A DNA stretch of 64,000 nt from Rhodovulum sulfidophilum (GTDB taxonomy: Bacteria > Pseudomonadota > Alphaproteobacteria > Rhodobacterales > Rhodobacteraceae): positions 186,001-250,000 of the forward strand of contig QFPW01000001.1 in assembly GCA_003241785.1 (NCBI GenBank), given 5' to 3'. A program made the translations under genes and the position numbers. The notes under the pieces were generated by a model. The model saw nothing but the letters and a program-made list of their open reading frames with translations. It was not told the origin of the DNA and ran no database searches. This document shows, piece by piece, positions 45,624 to 54,527 of this stretch; the stretch's first letter is position 1, and each line of letters opens with the position of its first letter.

Positions 45624-46550
45624 CTAGTCGTCGTCCGCGACGGGGGTCCAGCCCGCGCCCGGGTCGAAGCTGTCGATGGCCGAGGCGATGGCCAGCGTGT
45701 CGGGGCCGAGGTCGGCCTCGTAGACCACGCCGCGCTCGCCGACGAGGAAGCTCGTCACACCGCTCTCCCCGTAGTCGGAGGGAAAGGCGATCAGCGCGTG
45801 GCCCGCGACCATGTGCCCGCCGACCATGTAGTCCATCGCCCCGCCCGGCGCGGCCGGTCCCTGCCTGGTCAGGATGTGAAAATAATAGCCGAGATAGGGA
45901 TCGGGCTCGGCATCCGCCCCGCCGTCGATGCTGTAGCCCTCGGCCGCCGCCCGGGCCATGAAATCGCCGACCGGGCTCTCGGGCGTGCCGGGCGCGTCCG
46001 GCCAGTAGAGGCCGTCGCGCGCGCCCGGACTGGAGATCAGCGTCGCGGCGAAGGTGGGCAGGCCGTCGCCGTCGGGATCCATCGCGCGATAGGCCGTCTG
46101 CGCCGCGTCGTAGCCGCGCATCAGGTCGATCACGTCGAGCTCGTTGCGGCCGATCCGGCGCAGCCGCACCTCCTCGCGCGCCGCCGCCGCGTCGAAATGC
46201 CAGCCGTCCGCGCCTCTCACCAGCGGCGCGGGCACCGGCCAGAGGTCGCGGCCGATCACCAGCGTCGCGGTGTCGCCGTCGATATCGATCCGGCGCAGCG
46301 CGCGGTAGTCGCGCAGGAACGCGCCCCAGGTCTCGCGGTCCTCGACCGGGTCGCCGGTCAGCGCCACGTCGGCGTTCTCGGGCCCGAAGACCGCGATCAG
46401 CGCCTCCGGGTCCCGCGCCTCCAAGGCGGCGACCACCGCCTCCGCGGCCGCCTCGGGCGTGGCGAACACCGCCGGATCGGCGGCGCCCGGCCCCGCCAGG
46501 AGAGAGAGCGCCAGCGCCGCGCCGAGGCCGTCCTTCGTCTTCGCTCGCAT
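45624..46550 (-). CDS. DUF2950 family exported protein
   Basis: A 308-residue protein with a signal peptide (to about residue 24, GPGAADP). The DUF2950 marks are 'FATPEAAAEAVVAALEARD' near the start, 'MDPDGDGLPTFAATLISSPG', 'GYYFHILTRQGPAAPGG' and 'MVAGHALIAFPSDYGESGV'. Its function is unknown. It starts 9 bp after the DUF3300 gene; the two families are usually paired, and so probably act together in the envelope. Confidence 0.85.
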   Translation of the reverse strand: MRAKTKDGLGAALALSLLAGPGAADPAVFATPEAAAEAVVAALEARDPEALIAVFGPENADVALTGDPVEDRETWGAFLRDYRALRRIDIDGDTATLVIGRDLWPVPAPLVRGADGWHFDAAAAREEVRLRRIGRNELDVIDLMRGYDAAQTAYRAMDPDGDGLPTFAATLISSPGARDGLYWPDAPGTPESPVGDFMARAAAEGYSIDGGADAEPDPYLGYYFHILTRQGPAAPGGAMDYMVGGHMVAGHALIAFPSDYGESGVTSFLVGERGVVYEADLGPDTLAIASAIDSFDPGAGWTPVADDD

Positions 46551-46559
46551 CGCCCTCTC

Positions 46560-47972
46560 CTACCGTCTGTGCTTGCCGCCGCGCCGGGCCGCCGCCTGCG
46601 ACCGCTGCGCGCTGACCTGCGGCTTCTTCAGGGCCGAGGCCTGCTTCGGCGGCTTGCGCGGCGGCGTGGCGCGATGCTCGGTCTTCGGCTTCTTCGCGAT
46701 CGCCTTGGGCGGCTTGGTCGGCGCGTGCTTGAGGCTGGTGCCGGCGCGGTCCTTGGCCTTGGCCGAACCGGTCCCGCCCGGTTTCAGCGCCGAGGCGGCC
46801 TTGGGCTTGCTCGCCTTCAGGCCCTCGCCGCCCTGGCCCGCCGCGAGCCGCTCCTTGACGGCGGCAGGCGACTGGCCGCCGGAGCGCGCCTTGATCCGGT
46901 CCTCGGCGGCGCCGCGCGCCCGGTCCGCGTCCCGCGCCGGCCGGTCGGGCGCGCCGTCGCGCCGGGCGGCGACGCGCTCGCGCGCCGCGTCGCGCCGTTC
47001 GGGATCGGGCTTCCACTCCTGGTCGCGGCGCAGCTTGTCGCCGTCGCGATCGCCGATCCGGATCCTGTCGCGATCGACGTCGATGTTCACGTCGCCGTTC
47101 ACGTCGATGTCGCGCCGGGGAAACACCGCATCGTCGTCCCAGTCGATCCGGGGCGGGCCGTGCCAGTAGTCGTCCCAGTCGTCATCGTCGTCGAAGATCT
47201 CGTCGATCAAGAGCGCGCTGCCGAAGGCGATCGCGCCGGTCGTGAGCACGCTCGTGAACGAGACGCCGGGATCATAGACGGTCGCGGGGGTCGTCACCGG
47301 CGTGGTGAAGGCCATCGCCGGATCGTAGGACGGCACGTAGACCACGTCCGGCTGCGCCGGGGCGATGGTGATCTGGTCGCCCTCCTCCGCCACGGTCTGC
47401 GCCTCGTTCGACTCGAGGTTGCCCACCGCCCGCGCCTGGGCGCGCAGCCGTTGCGCCGCGTCGAGCAGATCGTCGGGCTGGGCCAGCATCGCGTCGCCGA
47501 GATCCTCGGTCCAGTCGATCTCCTCGGCCATCCGGCCGATCACGTCGGGAAAGCCGGCCGCGAGCGTCCGCACGCTCTCGTCCCAGTCCTCGGCGTTCAC
47601 GAGATCGGCCCGCGCCGCCTGGTCCGCGTCCTTGTTCTCGTCGAGGAAGCGGTCGGCCTTCATCACCTCGAGCGGGTAGGTCGCGGCCACAAGCACCTGC
47701 GCCAGCAGCGCGTCGGGATAGAGCGCGACCGGCGCCACCAGTTCCTCGAGCGCCGCGTCGGAAAGCTCGGCCGCCTCCGGGGCGGTCTCGTCGCCGGTGG
47801 CAGCCTCGACCTCGGCCTCGGTGCCGGCCTCGGCGAGATCCACGGGGCGGGGAGGTGGCGGCGCCTCCTGCGCCAGAGCTCCGCCGGGCGGCGCCGCCGC
47901 GAGCACGAGCCAGAGCGGCGCACCCAGGAGGGCCGCCCGCGCCGCCGGCTTCCTCGATCCCGATCGCGGCAT
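46560..47972 (-). CDS. DUF3300 family exported protein with basic C-terminus
   Basis: A 470-residue protein with a signal peptide (to about residue 35, GALAQEA). The DUF3300 domain (residues about 70-240) has 'LVAPVALYPDALLAQVLVAA', 'TYPLEVMKADRFL' and 'VVYVPSYDPAMAF'. An aspartate-rich stretch (DDDDDWDDYW) follows. The last 160 residues are strongly basic (KPPKAIAKKPKTEHRATPP), which might bind nucleic acid or the negatively charged envelope. It heads a two-gene operon with DUF2950. Confidence 0.85.
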   Translation of the reverse strand: MPRSGSRKPAARAALLGAPLWLVLAAAPPGGALAQEAPPPPRPVDLAEAGTEAEVEAATGDETAPEAAELSDAALEELVAPVALYPDALLAQVLVAATYPLEVMKADRFLDENKDADQAARADLVNAEDWDESVRTLAAGFPDVIGRMAEEIDWTEDLGDAMLAQPDDLLDAAQRLRAQARAVGNLESNEAQTVAEEGDQITIAPAQPDVVYVPSYDPAMAFTTPVTTPATVYDPGVSFTSVLTTGAIAFGSALLIDEIFDDDDDWDDYWHGPPRIDWDDDAVFPRRDIDVNGDVNIDVDRDRIRIGDRDGDKLRRDQEWKPDPERRDAARERVAARRDGAPDRPARDADRARGAAEDRIKARSGGQSPAAVKERLAAGQGGEGLKASKPKAASALKPGGTGSAKAKDRAGTSLKHAPTKPPKAIAKKPKTEHRATPPRKPPKQASALKKPQVSAQRSQAAARRGGKHRR

Positions 47973-48080
47973 GCCGGTCCTCCCCGCCGCCTTGTTTCTT
48001 GCGTGGAGTGTAGCGCCTTCCGCCCCCGCTGCGAAGGCGCGCCGGAGTGGCTCGGCGCGGATTTCGGGCCCCGCCGGCGA

Positions 48081-48554
48081 TCAGGCGGTCAGCGTCGCCA
48101 CCACCGCCTCGGTCGCCGCCGCGAGATCGCCCGGCGCCAGCGCGATCATGAAGCCGCGCCGGCCGCCATTGACGACGACATACGCCTGTCCCTCGGCCGA
48201 GGCGTCGAGCGCCACCTGCACGCGCCGCTTCTGTCCGACCGGGCTGATGCCGCCGACGACATAGCCGGTCAGGCGCTCGGCCTTCGGCGGCTCCATCATC
48301 TTCGCGGCCTTGCCCTTGAAGACCGCCGCCGCGCGCTTCATCGAGACGCTGGCGGCGACCGGGATCACGACGCAGCGCGGCTGGCCGTCGACCTCGAGCA
48401 TCAGCGTCTTGAACACCCGCTCCGGCGGCTCGCCCAGCGCGGCGGCCGCCTGCTCGCCGATCCGCTCGGCGCCTTTCGCATAGTCGTATTCGAAGGTCCG
48501 GAACGCGATCCCGGCCCGCCTGAGCGCCTCGGTCGCCTGGGTCGCCGCGCTCAT
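48081..48554 (-). CDS. ybaK: Cys-tRNA(Pro) deacylase (YbaK-like)
   Basis: A 157-residue trans-editing enzyme that frees mis-acylated Cys-tRNA(Pro). The fold markers are 'TLMLEVDGQPRCVVIPVAAS', 'KGKAAKMMEPPKAERLTGYV' and 'GGISPVGQKRRVQV', where the conserved lysine lies in the first block of the second motif. ATG 48554 overlaps the DUF4186 stop by 4 bp. Confidence 0.88.
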   Translation of the reverse strand: MSAATQATEALRRAGIAFRTFEYDYAKGAERIGEQAAAALGEPPERVFKTLMLEVDGQPRCVVIPVAASVSMKRAAAVFKGKAAKMMEPPKAERLTGYVVGGISPVGQKRRVQVALDASAEGQAYVVVNGGRRGFMIALAPGDLAAATEAVVATLTA

Positions 48555-48928
48555 GCCACGTGCCCCATCTCGCGGTCGATCCAGCGCATCAGCAGGTCCA
48601 CCACCGCCGCCTGTTCCGCCGGCCCGAGCGCGCGGCCCGCGGGCAGCGCATGCCATTTCGCGAGGCAGCCCCGGCAGCAGGTCGCGGTCGCGTGCTGCGC
48701 GACGAAGACCGGATGCCCGCGCATCGGCGTCTGCCGCCCGTCGTTGGCGGGATGCGCCGGGGCGAGCCGGCGCGCGATCAGATCCGCCGCGTGGGCCGCG
48801 ATCACCGCCCGGCCCTTCTGATCGGCGTAGCCGCGCTCCGCCGGGCCGAGCCGGAACCGCCGGCGGAAGGCCGACGTTGCGAGACGCGAGAGGGTTGCGA
48901 GCCGGAGGCCCTCGACAAGCTCAGCCAT
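48551..48928 (-). CDS. DUF4186 family protein
   Basis: A 125-residue cytoplasmic protein. The signature 'QHATATCCRGCLAKWH' (Cys-Cys-x2-Cys) and 'NDGRQTPMRGHPVF' identify DUF4186. The cysteines suggest metal binding, but no function is established. It overlaps the ybaK start by 4 bp, so the two are translationally coupled. It is divergent from the pterin dehydratase gene with only a 41-bp gap. Confidence 0.83.
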   Translation of the reverse strand: MAELVEGLRLATLSRLATSAFRRRFRLGPAERGYADQKGRAVIAAHAADLIARRLAPAHPANDGRQTPMRGHPVFVAQHATATCCRGCLAKWHALPAGRALGPAEQAAVVDLLMRWIDREMGHVA

Positions 48929-48969
48929 CGGCGCAGACTAGTCCGGACGCCGCACGGGAGGAACAGGCG

Positions 48970-49356
48970 ATGACCGACAAACCGACCGACACCCGACTGA
49001 CCGAGGCCGAGCGCGCCCGCGACCTGCCGGCGCTCGGCAAGACCGGCTGGGGCGCGGTCCCCGAGCGGGACGCGATCCGCAAGATCTGGAAGTTCAGGAG
49101 CTTCTCGGAGGCCTGGGGCTTCATGTCCCGCGTGGCGCTCGCGGCCGAGAAGCTGAGCCACCACCCGGAATGGACCAATGTCTACAACACGGTCGACGCG
49201 ACGCTCACGACTCATTCGGCGGGTGGTCTCTCGGCGCTCGACGTGACGCTCGCGCGGCGGATGGACAAGCTCGCCGGCGACGAGGTCGAGGTCCAGCTCG
49301 ACCATTCCGAGCCGGTGGCCTGCCTCTGCGAGATCCATTACCGCGTCGAGGCCTGA
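48970..49356 (+). CDS. phhB: Pterin-4a-carbinolamine dehydratase family protein
   Basis: A 128-residue protein. The active-site motif reads 'HHPEWTNVYNTVDATLTTH' (residues about 67-85), preceded by 'KFRSFSEAWGFMSRVA'. The core ends near residue 100; the last 28 residues (ending 'CEIHYRVEA') extend beyond the usual 96-106 residue enzyme. The reaction regenerates the pterin cofactor of aromatic hydroxylases. No hydroxylase gene is in the window. GGAGGAA precedes the ATG. Confidence 0.85.
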   Translation: MTDKPTDTRLTEAERARDLPALGKTGWGAVPERDAIRKIWKFRSFSEAWGFMSRVALAAEKLSHHPEWTNVYNTVDATLTTHSAGGLSALDVTLARRMDKLAGDEVEVQLDHSEPVACLCEIHYRVEA

Positions 49357-49387
49357 GGAGGCGCCCTTCAGCGCCCCCTTGGGACGA

Positions 49388-49876
49388 TCAGATCTGGTCG
49401 AGCAGGGTCTGGCCCGCGCTCAGCTCGCATTCGCCGGGCGAGACCTCGACGTTCAGGACCTTCACCACGCCGTCCTCGACCAGCATCGAGTAGCGCTTGG
49501 ACCGGTCGACCAGACCCTTCGCCGGGAAGGTGAAGTCCAGCCCGATCGCCTTGGTGAAGGCCGAGGTCGCGTCGCCGAGGAAGCGCAGGCCCGCCTTGTC
49601 CGCGCCGGTCGCCTCGGACCAGGCGCCGAGCACGAAGGGATCGTTCACCGAGACGCAGACGATGTCCTCGACGCCCTTCGCGCGCAGCGCGTCGGCGACG
49701 GCCATGAAGCTCGGCACGTGCCGGGTGGAGCAGGTGCCGGTATAGGCGCCCGGCAGGCCGAAGAGCACGATCTTGCGCCCCTTGGTCAGCTCCGAGACCG
49801 TCACGTCGGCCGGCCCGTCCGCGCCCATCTCCAGCAGCGTCGCCTCCGGCAGACTCTCTCCGACCGCAATGCTCAT
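49388..49876 (-). CDS. Peroxiredoxin (Prx5-type, glutaredoxin-dependent)
   Basis: A 162-residue thiol peroxidase. The peroxidatic Cys lies in 'PGAYTGTCSTRHVPSF' near residue 49, with the P-x3-T-x2-C pattern. The 'VNDPFVLGAW' segment is typical of the Prx5/AhpE-like group. ATG 49876 gives the standard length; upstream reading frame is not conserved. It removes H2O2 or organic peroxides, reduced by glutaredoxin or glutathione. Confidence 0.9.
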   Translation of the reverse strand: MSIAVGESLPEATLLEMGADGPADVTVSELTKGRKIVLFGLPGAYTGTCSTRHVPSFMAVADALRAKGVEDIVCVSVNDPFVLGAWSEATGADKAGLRFLGDATSAFTKAIGLDFTFPAKGLVDRSKRYSMLVEDGVVKVLNVEVSPGECELSAGQTLLDQI

Positions 49877-50013
49877 CCCGTAGCCTCCTTCGAACCGCCC
49901 GCCGCCGCGGCGAACCCGCTTCCGGATATAGAGGCGAGGGCGTAGAACGCCAGCGCGAAACATCCGGGATCCCCCATGACCCACGCTCCCGCCGCGCCGC
50001 GGCCCCCCGCCTG

Positions 50014-50583
50014 ATGCGGATCATCGCCGGACGCTTCCGGGGCACCGCGCTCGCCGCCGTCGGCGCGGGCGACGCGGCCGCGCATCTGCGGCCCACCTCG
50101 GACCGGGTGCGCGAAAGCCTCTTCAACCTGATCGCCCACGCCCCGCTCGGCGACGTGCCCGACCTCGAGGGCGCGCGCGTGCTCGACCTCTTCGCGGGCA
50201 CCGGCGCGCTCGGGCTCGAGGCGCTGTCGCGCGGCGCGGCGCGGGCGACCTTCCTCGACACCGGGCGGAAATCGCTGTCGATCCTGCGCGCCAACATCGC
50301 CCGGCTCCGCGTCGGGGACGAGACCGAGGTGCTCGCCCGCGACGCGACCCGGCCGGGGCCGAACGCGGGCCCGCCCCACGACCTCGTCTTTCTCGACCCG
50401 CCCTATGGCAAGGGGCTCGGGGAACGCGCGCTGGCGGCGGCGCTGGCGGGCGGCTGGATCGCGCCGGGCGCGCTGATCGTCTGGGAGGAGAACACCTCGA
50501 CGCTCGCCCTGCCCGGCTTGACCCCGCTCGACGCGCGCCGCTATGGAGACACGATGATCACCCTCCTCCGCGCCGACGCATGA
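50014..50583 (+). CDS. rsmD: 16S rRNA (guanine-966-N2)-methyltransferase
   Basis: A 189-residue methyltransferase. The start 'MRIIAGRFRG' and 'LRPTSDRVRESLFNLI' are RsmD marks. The SAM site is 'LDLFAGTGALGLEALSRGA' and the catalytic motif IV is 'FLDPPYGKG'. It modifies G966 of 16S rRNA. Its stop overlaps the recQ ATG by 4 bp. Confidence 0.93.
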   Translation: MRIIAGRFRGTALAAVGAGDAAAHLRPTSDRVRESLFNLIAHAPLGDVPDLEGARVLDLFAGTGALGLEALSRGAARATFLDTGRKSLSILRANIARLRVGDETEVLARDATRPGPNAGPPHDLVFLDPPYGKGLGERALAAALAGGWIAPGALIVWEENTSTLALPGLTPLDARRYGDTMITLLRADA

Positions 50584-52643
50584 GCGCCTCCTCCGACGCA
50601 AGGCGCCTTCTCGGCGATGTCTTCGGCTTCCCGGACTTCCGCCCGGGCCAGGAGGAGATCGTGACCGCGATCGAGGACGGCGCGGACGTGCTCGCGATCA
50701 TGCCCACGGGCGGCGGCAAGTCGCTGCTCTACCAGCTTCCGGCGCTGACCCGGCCCGGCGTCACCATCGTCGTCTCGCCGCTGATCGCGCTCATGCGCGA
50801 CCAGGTGCGCGCGCTCCGCGCCGCCGGCGTCGCCGCCGGGGCGCTCACCTCCACGAACAGCCCCGAGGAGACCGAGGAGGTGTTCCAGGCGCTCGACGAC
50901 GGCGCGCTGAAGCTTCTCTACATGGCGCCCGAGCGGCTCGCGACCGCCGGGACCGGCGGGCTGATGCGCCGGATCGGCGTCTCGCTGCTCGCCGTGGACG
51001 AGGCGCATTGCGTCAGCCAGTGGGGCCACGACTTCCGCCCCGACTACCTCCGCGTCGGGGCGCTCCGCCGCCTGCTCGGCGACGTGCAGACCGTGGCGCT
51101 GACCGCGACCGCCGACGGCGAGACGCGGGAGGAGATCGCCGCGCGCCTGTTCGGCGAGCGCGCGCCCCGGGTCTTCCTGCGCGGCTTCGACCGGCCGAAC
51201 CTCGGCCTCGCCTTCCAGCCGAAGGACAACCCGCGCCGGCAGATCCTCGATTTCGTCGCCGCGCGGCCGGGCCTCTCCGGCATCGTCTATTGCGCCAGCC
51301 GGGCGCGGACCGAAAGCCTCGCCACCGCGCTCGGCGAGGCGGGCCATACCGCGCTCGCCTATCACGCCGGCCTCTCGGACGACGACCGCCGCCTCGGCGA
51401 GACGCGGTTCCAGCGCGAGGACGGGCTCGTGGTCTGCGCCACGGTCGCCTTCGGCATGGGCGTCGACAAGCCCGATATCCGCTATGTCGCCCACGCCGAC
51501 CTGCCGAAGTCGATCGAGGCCTACTACCAGGAGATCGGCCGCGCCGGCCGCGACGGGGCGCCGGCCGACACGCTGACGCTCTACGGCGCCGACGACATAA
51601 GACTGCGCCGCACCCAGATCGACGAGGGCGCGGCGCCGATGGAGCGCAAGGAGGCCGACCACAAGCGCCTCAACGCGCTGCTCGGCCTCGCCGAGGCCAA
51701 GCACTGCCGCCGCCAGACCCTGCTCGCCTATTTCGGCGAGACGCTGGCCGAGCCCTGCGGCAACTGCGACCTCTGCCGCGACAAGCCGGCGCTGTTCGAC
51801 GCGACCGACGCGGCGCGCAAGGCCTTCTCGGCGATCCTCCGGACCGGCGAGAGCTTCGGCGCCGAGCATCTCATCATGATCCTGCGCGGCGACCGGTCCG
51901 AGCGCGTGCTGCGCCGGGGCCACGACCAGCTGCCGACCTTCGGCGTCGGGCGCGATCTCGCCAAGGGCCAGTGGCAGTCGATCTTCCGCCAGCTGATGGG
52001 CCTCGACCTGATCCGCCCCGACCCGACCCGCCACGGCGCCTTCCGGCTCACGGAAGCCGCGCGGCCGATCCTGCGCGGCGAGGCCACGCTCGAGCTCCGC
52101 GCCGACACGGTCGCGCGCGCCGCGGCGCCGGAGCGGCGGGTGCTCGCCCAGGTCTCGGAGGAGGACGAGGGCCTCCTCTCCGCGCTGAAGGCCAAGCGGC
52201 GCGAGCTCGCCGAGGCCCAGGGCGTGCCCGCCTATGTGATCTTCCCCGACCGCACGCTGATCGAAATGGCGACGGTCCGGCCCGCGACGCTCGACGCGAT
52301 GCGCGGCGTCACCGGGGTCGGCGCGACCAAGCTTGAGAAGTTCGGCCCCACCTTCCTCGCCGTGGTGACCGGCGGCGGCGACCTGCCGCATCCGGCCCGG
52401 CGCAAGCTCGCGGGCTCGGCCGAGGGCGGCGCCTATGACCGGCTCGAGGCGGCGCAGCGGCGGCTCGCGCGCGGAGCGGACGGGCTGGCGAAACCGCTTT
52501 CCTGCGGCGCGAGCCTGCTCGCCCGCGTGGCCGAGGCGCGTCCGGCCTCGCTCTCCCAGCTCGCGCGGATCCCCGGCATGGACACCGCGCGCACCGAGCG
52601 GTTCGGCGACGCCTTCCTCGCGGCGCTGCGCGAGGGCGAGTAA
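50580..52643 (+). CDS. recQ: ATP-dependent DNA helicase RecQ
   Basis: A 687-residue 3'-5' helicase. Walker A is PTGGGKS (about residues 41-47), the DEAH box 'VDEAHCVSQWGHDFRPDYLR'. The RQC zinc cysteines are in 'KHCRRQ' and 'CGNCDLC' (about residues 375-400). The HRDC domain includes 'YVIFPDRTLIEMATVRPATL'. A further 75 residues contain a second similar stretch ('LLARVAEARPASLSQLARI'), so the protein is longer than E. coli RecQ. It acts in recombination and fork repair. Confidence 0.93.
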   Translation: MSASSDARRLLGDVFGFPDFRPGQEEIVTAIEDGADVLAIMPTGGGKSLLYQLPALTRPGVTIVVSPLIALMRDQVRALRAAGVAAGALTSTNSPEETEEVFQALDDGALKLLYMAPERLATAGTGGLMRRIGVSLLAVDEAHCVSQWGHDFRPDYLRVGALRRLLGDVQTVALTATADGETREEIAARLFGERAPRVFLRGFDRPNLGLAFQPKDNPRRQILDFVAARPGLSGIVYCASRARTESLATALGEAGHTALAYHAGLSDDDRRLGETRFQREDGLVVCATVAFGMGVDKPDIRYVAHADLPKSIEAYYQEIGRAGRDGAPADTLTLYGADDIRLRRTQIDEGAAPMERKEADHKRLNALLGLAEAKHCRRQTLLAYFGETLAEPCGNCDLCRDKPALFDATDAARKAFSAILRTGESFGAEHLIMILRGDRSERVLRRGHDQLPTFGVGRDLAKGQWQSIFRQLMGLDLIRPDPTRHGAFRLTEAARPILRGEATLELRADTVARAAAPERRVLAQVSEEDEGLLSALKAKRRELAEAQGVPAYVIFPDRTLIEMATVRPATLDAMRGVTGVGATKLEKFGPTFLAVVTGGGDLPHPARRKLAGSAEGGAYDRLEAAQRRLARGADGLAKPLSCGASLLARVAEARPASLSQLARIPGMDTARTERFGDAFLAALREGE

Positions 52644-52659
52644 GCCGCGACCGGCACCC

Positions 52660-52742
52660 GCTGCCCCGGACCTGATCCGGAGCCTCGAGGCCCGTGAGCG
52701 AGCGGAAATAGCGTCGAGGCCCCGGGTCAGGCCCGGGGAAGC
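52660..52742. repeat. Dispersed palindromic repeat, family A (after recQ)
   Basis: Arms 52660-52686 and 52716-52742 are complementary over 27 bp with four mismatches. The right arm carries the core CCCGGGTCAGGCCCGGG seen at 18220-18299. It lies between the stops of recQ and the outer-membrane protein gene and may serve as a two-way terminator. Confidence 0.7.
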
Positions 52743-52787
52743 CGACCTGTCGGGGAGCGCCGATCACCGAGACCGGCAGCGACCGGC

Positions 52788-53447
52788 TCAGAACCAGATC
52801 CGGATGCCGATCGAGCCGTATTGCGCGCCGCCCCAGGCGTCGCTCACGAGGCCGAAAACGCCCGAGCGGTGGTGCATCCGGAAGAAGAGCTCGCTTCCCG
52901 GCGCGCTCGGCAGCGCGAAGGTCACCTCGGGCGCGAAATAGTGCATGAGCTGGCTGCCCGCGCCGTCGCGCGCGCGGGCCTTCTCGACATCGGAGACGCC
53001 GCTCGCCCAGTTGAGCCCGGTCGAGGCGGCGATCGTGGTGACGAGATACTTGTCCCAGGGGAAGCCGTGGTAGCGGAAGAACAGCGCCGCCCAGACCTCC
53101 GTTTCGTCCTGCCGCCCGAACCGCTGGCCGACGCCGATCTCCGGCTCGAAGGTGACATGACCCCAGTAGAGCCGCGTCCGGCGGGAGAAGGTGGTGCCGA
53201 CGAAATGGTCGCCGGTGTCATAGTCCCAGGTCATCGGCGGCTGCGGCTTGGTCACGATCACCTGGCCGAGCGAATTGTCGACGTAGTTGCCGCCGAAGAC
53301 GGAAAAGGCGCAATCACTCGCGCAGGCTGAGAAGAAGTCCGTCGGCGTCCAGCTCCAGCCGGGTCCCGCCGCCCCGAGGCCCAGGGCCACCGCGATCGCA
53401 CCGCCGACTTTCGCCCGGCGCCCAAGCTCCGGTCCACACAGCTCCAT
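52788..53447 (-). CDS. Predicted outer-membrane beta-barrel protein, PagL-like
   Basis: A 219-residue protein. After an N-terminal hydrophobic stretch (residues about 13-32) it has alternating amphipathic strands with many aromatic residues and ends in 'SIGIRIWF', the aromatic C-terminus used by barrel insertion. Near the end 'FFRMHHRSGVFG' contains a His-x-Ser pair, as at the active site of lipid A 3-O-deacylase PagL. Family membership beyond a barrel is uncertain. It stands alone between convergent recQ and the divergent edge of a hydrolase gene. Confidence 0.55.
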   Translation of the reverse strand: MELCGPELGRRAKVGGAIAVALGLGAAGPGWSWTPTDFFSACASDCAFSVFGGNYVDNSLGQVIVTKPQPPMTWDYDTGDHFVGTTFSRRTRLYWGHVTFEPEIGVGQRFGRQDETEVWAALFFRYHGFPWDKYLVTTIAASTGLNWASGVSDVEKARARDGAGSQLMHYFAPEVTFALPSAPGSELFFRMHHRSGVFGLVSDAWGGAQYGSIGIRIWF

Positions 53448-53574
53448 GCGCTAAGCCTTGTCGCCGCCCGGACGCACCTTCGCCCCGCGGCCCGTATAGC
53501 AGGGCCATCGCATGGGGCAAGCACGCCGATTCGGCGCCTCTCCGGCTCGTTACCGGCGCGCGAGGCGCATCGCC

Positions 53575-54462
53575 TCAGGTGAGATAGCGGTTGAACCAGT
53601 CGATCGTCCGGGACCAGGCGAGCTCGGCGGCGGCGGCGTCGTAGCGCGGGGTCGTGTCGTTGTGGAAACCGTGGTTCACGTCGGGATAGACGAAGGCCTC
53701 GTAGGTCTTGCCGTTCTCCTTCAGCGCCGCCTCGTATTCGGGCCAGCCGGCGTTGATCCGCTCGTCGAGCCCGGCGTAGTGCAAGAGCAGCGGCGCCTGG
53801 ATCCGTGGCACGTCGGCCGCCGCCGCCTGCCGGCCGTAGAACGGCACCGCCGCGCCCAGTTCGGGATAGGCGACCGCCGCCGCGTTCGCGACGCCACCGC
53901 CATAGCAGAAGCCGGTGATCCCGACCTTCGCGGTCGTCCTGGGCTCGTTCATCAGGAATTCGATGCCGGCGAAGAAGTCGTTCATGAGCTTTTCCGGATC
54001 GACGGTCGCCTGGAGCTCCCGCCCCTTCTCGTCGTCGCCCGGATAGCCGCCGACCGAGGTCAGCCCGTCGGGCGCGAGCGCGATGAAGCCGGCCTTGGCG
54101 ACCCGCCGCGCGACGTCCTCGATATAGGGGTTGAGCCCGCGGTTCTCGTGCACCACCACGACCCCCGGGGTCTTCTCCGCCACCTTGGCGGGCAGCACGA
54201 AATAGCCGCGGACCTCGCCGTTCCCGCGCGGCGAGCCATAGGTGATGTATTGCGCCACGATGTCGGGATCGGTGTCGCTGACCTGATTGGCCAACGCGTA
54301 GTTCGGGCGCATCGCGGCGAGGATCGCCCCGGCCGTCAGCCCGCCGACGGCGAACTTGCCCGCGCGGTCGAGGAACTCGCGCTTCGAGATATTCCCATGC
54401 GCGTAGAAGTCATAGAGCTCCAGCAGCTCGGGATGAAAATCCTTGGCTGTCAGTCTGGTCAT
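53575..54462 (-). CDS. Dienelactone hydrolase family protein (YghX-like)
   Basis: A 295-residue alpha/beta hydrolase. A long N-terminal lead (KREFLDRAGKFAVGG and a hydrophobic segment at about 40-56) suggests an export or anchor signal. The catalytic Cys is in 'GFCYGGG', Asp in 'AGLDERIN' and His in 'NHGFHND'. The family hydrolyses lactones such as dienelactone; the real substrate here is unknown. It is divergent from the yjbQ gene across 65 bp. Confidence 0.85.
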   Translation of the reverse strand: MTRLTAKDFHPELLELYDFYAHGNISKREFLDRAGKFAVGGLTAGAILAAMRPNYALANQVSDTDPDIVAQYITYGSPRGNGEVRGYFVLPAKVAEKTPGVVVVHENRGLNPYIEDVARRVAKAGFIALAPDGLTSVGGYPGDDEKGRELQATVDPEKLMNDFFAGIEFLMNEPRTTAKVGITGFCYGGGVANAAAVAYPELGAAVPFYGRQAAAADVPRIQAPLLLHYAGLDERINAGWPEYEAALKENGKTYEAFVYPDVNHGFHNDTTPRYDAAAAELAWSRTIDWFNRYLT

Positions 54463-54527
54463 CTCGCCTCCCGTCGATATCCTGTGCCTCGCGTGATCCC
54501 GAGGATAACGCGCGGGAGAGCCGAAAG

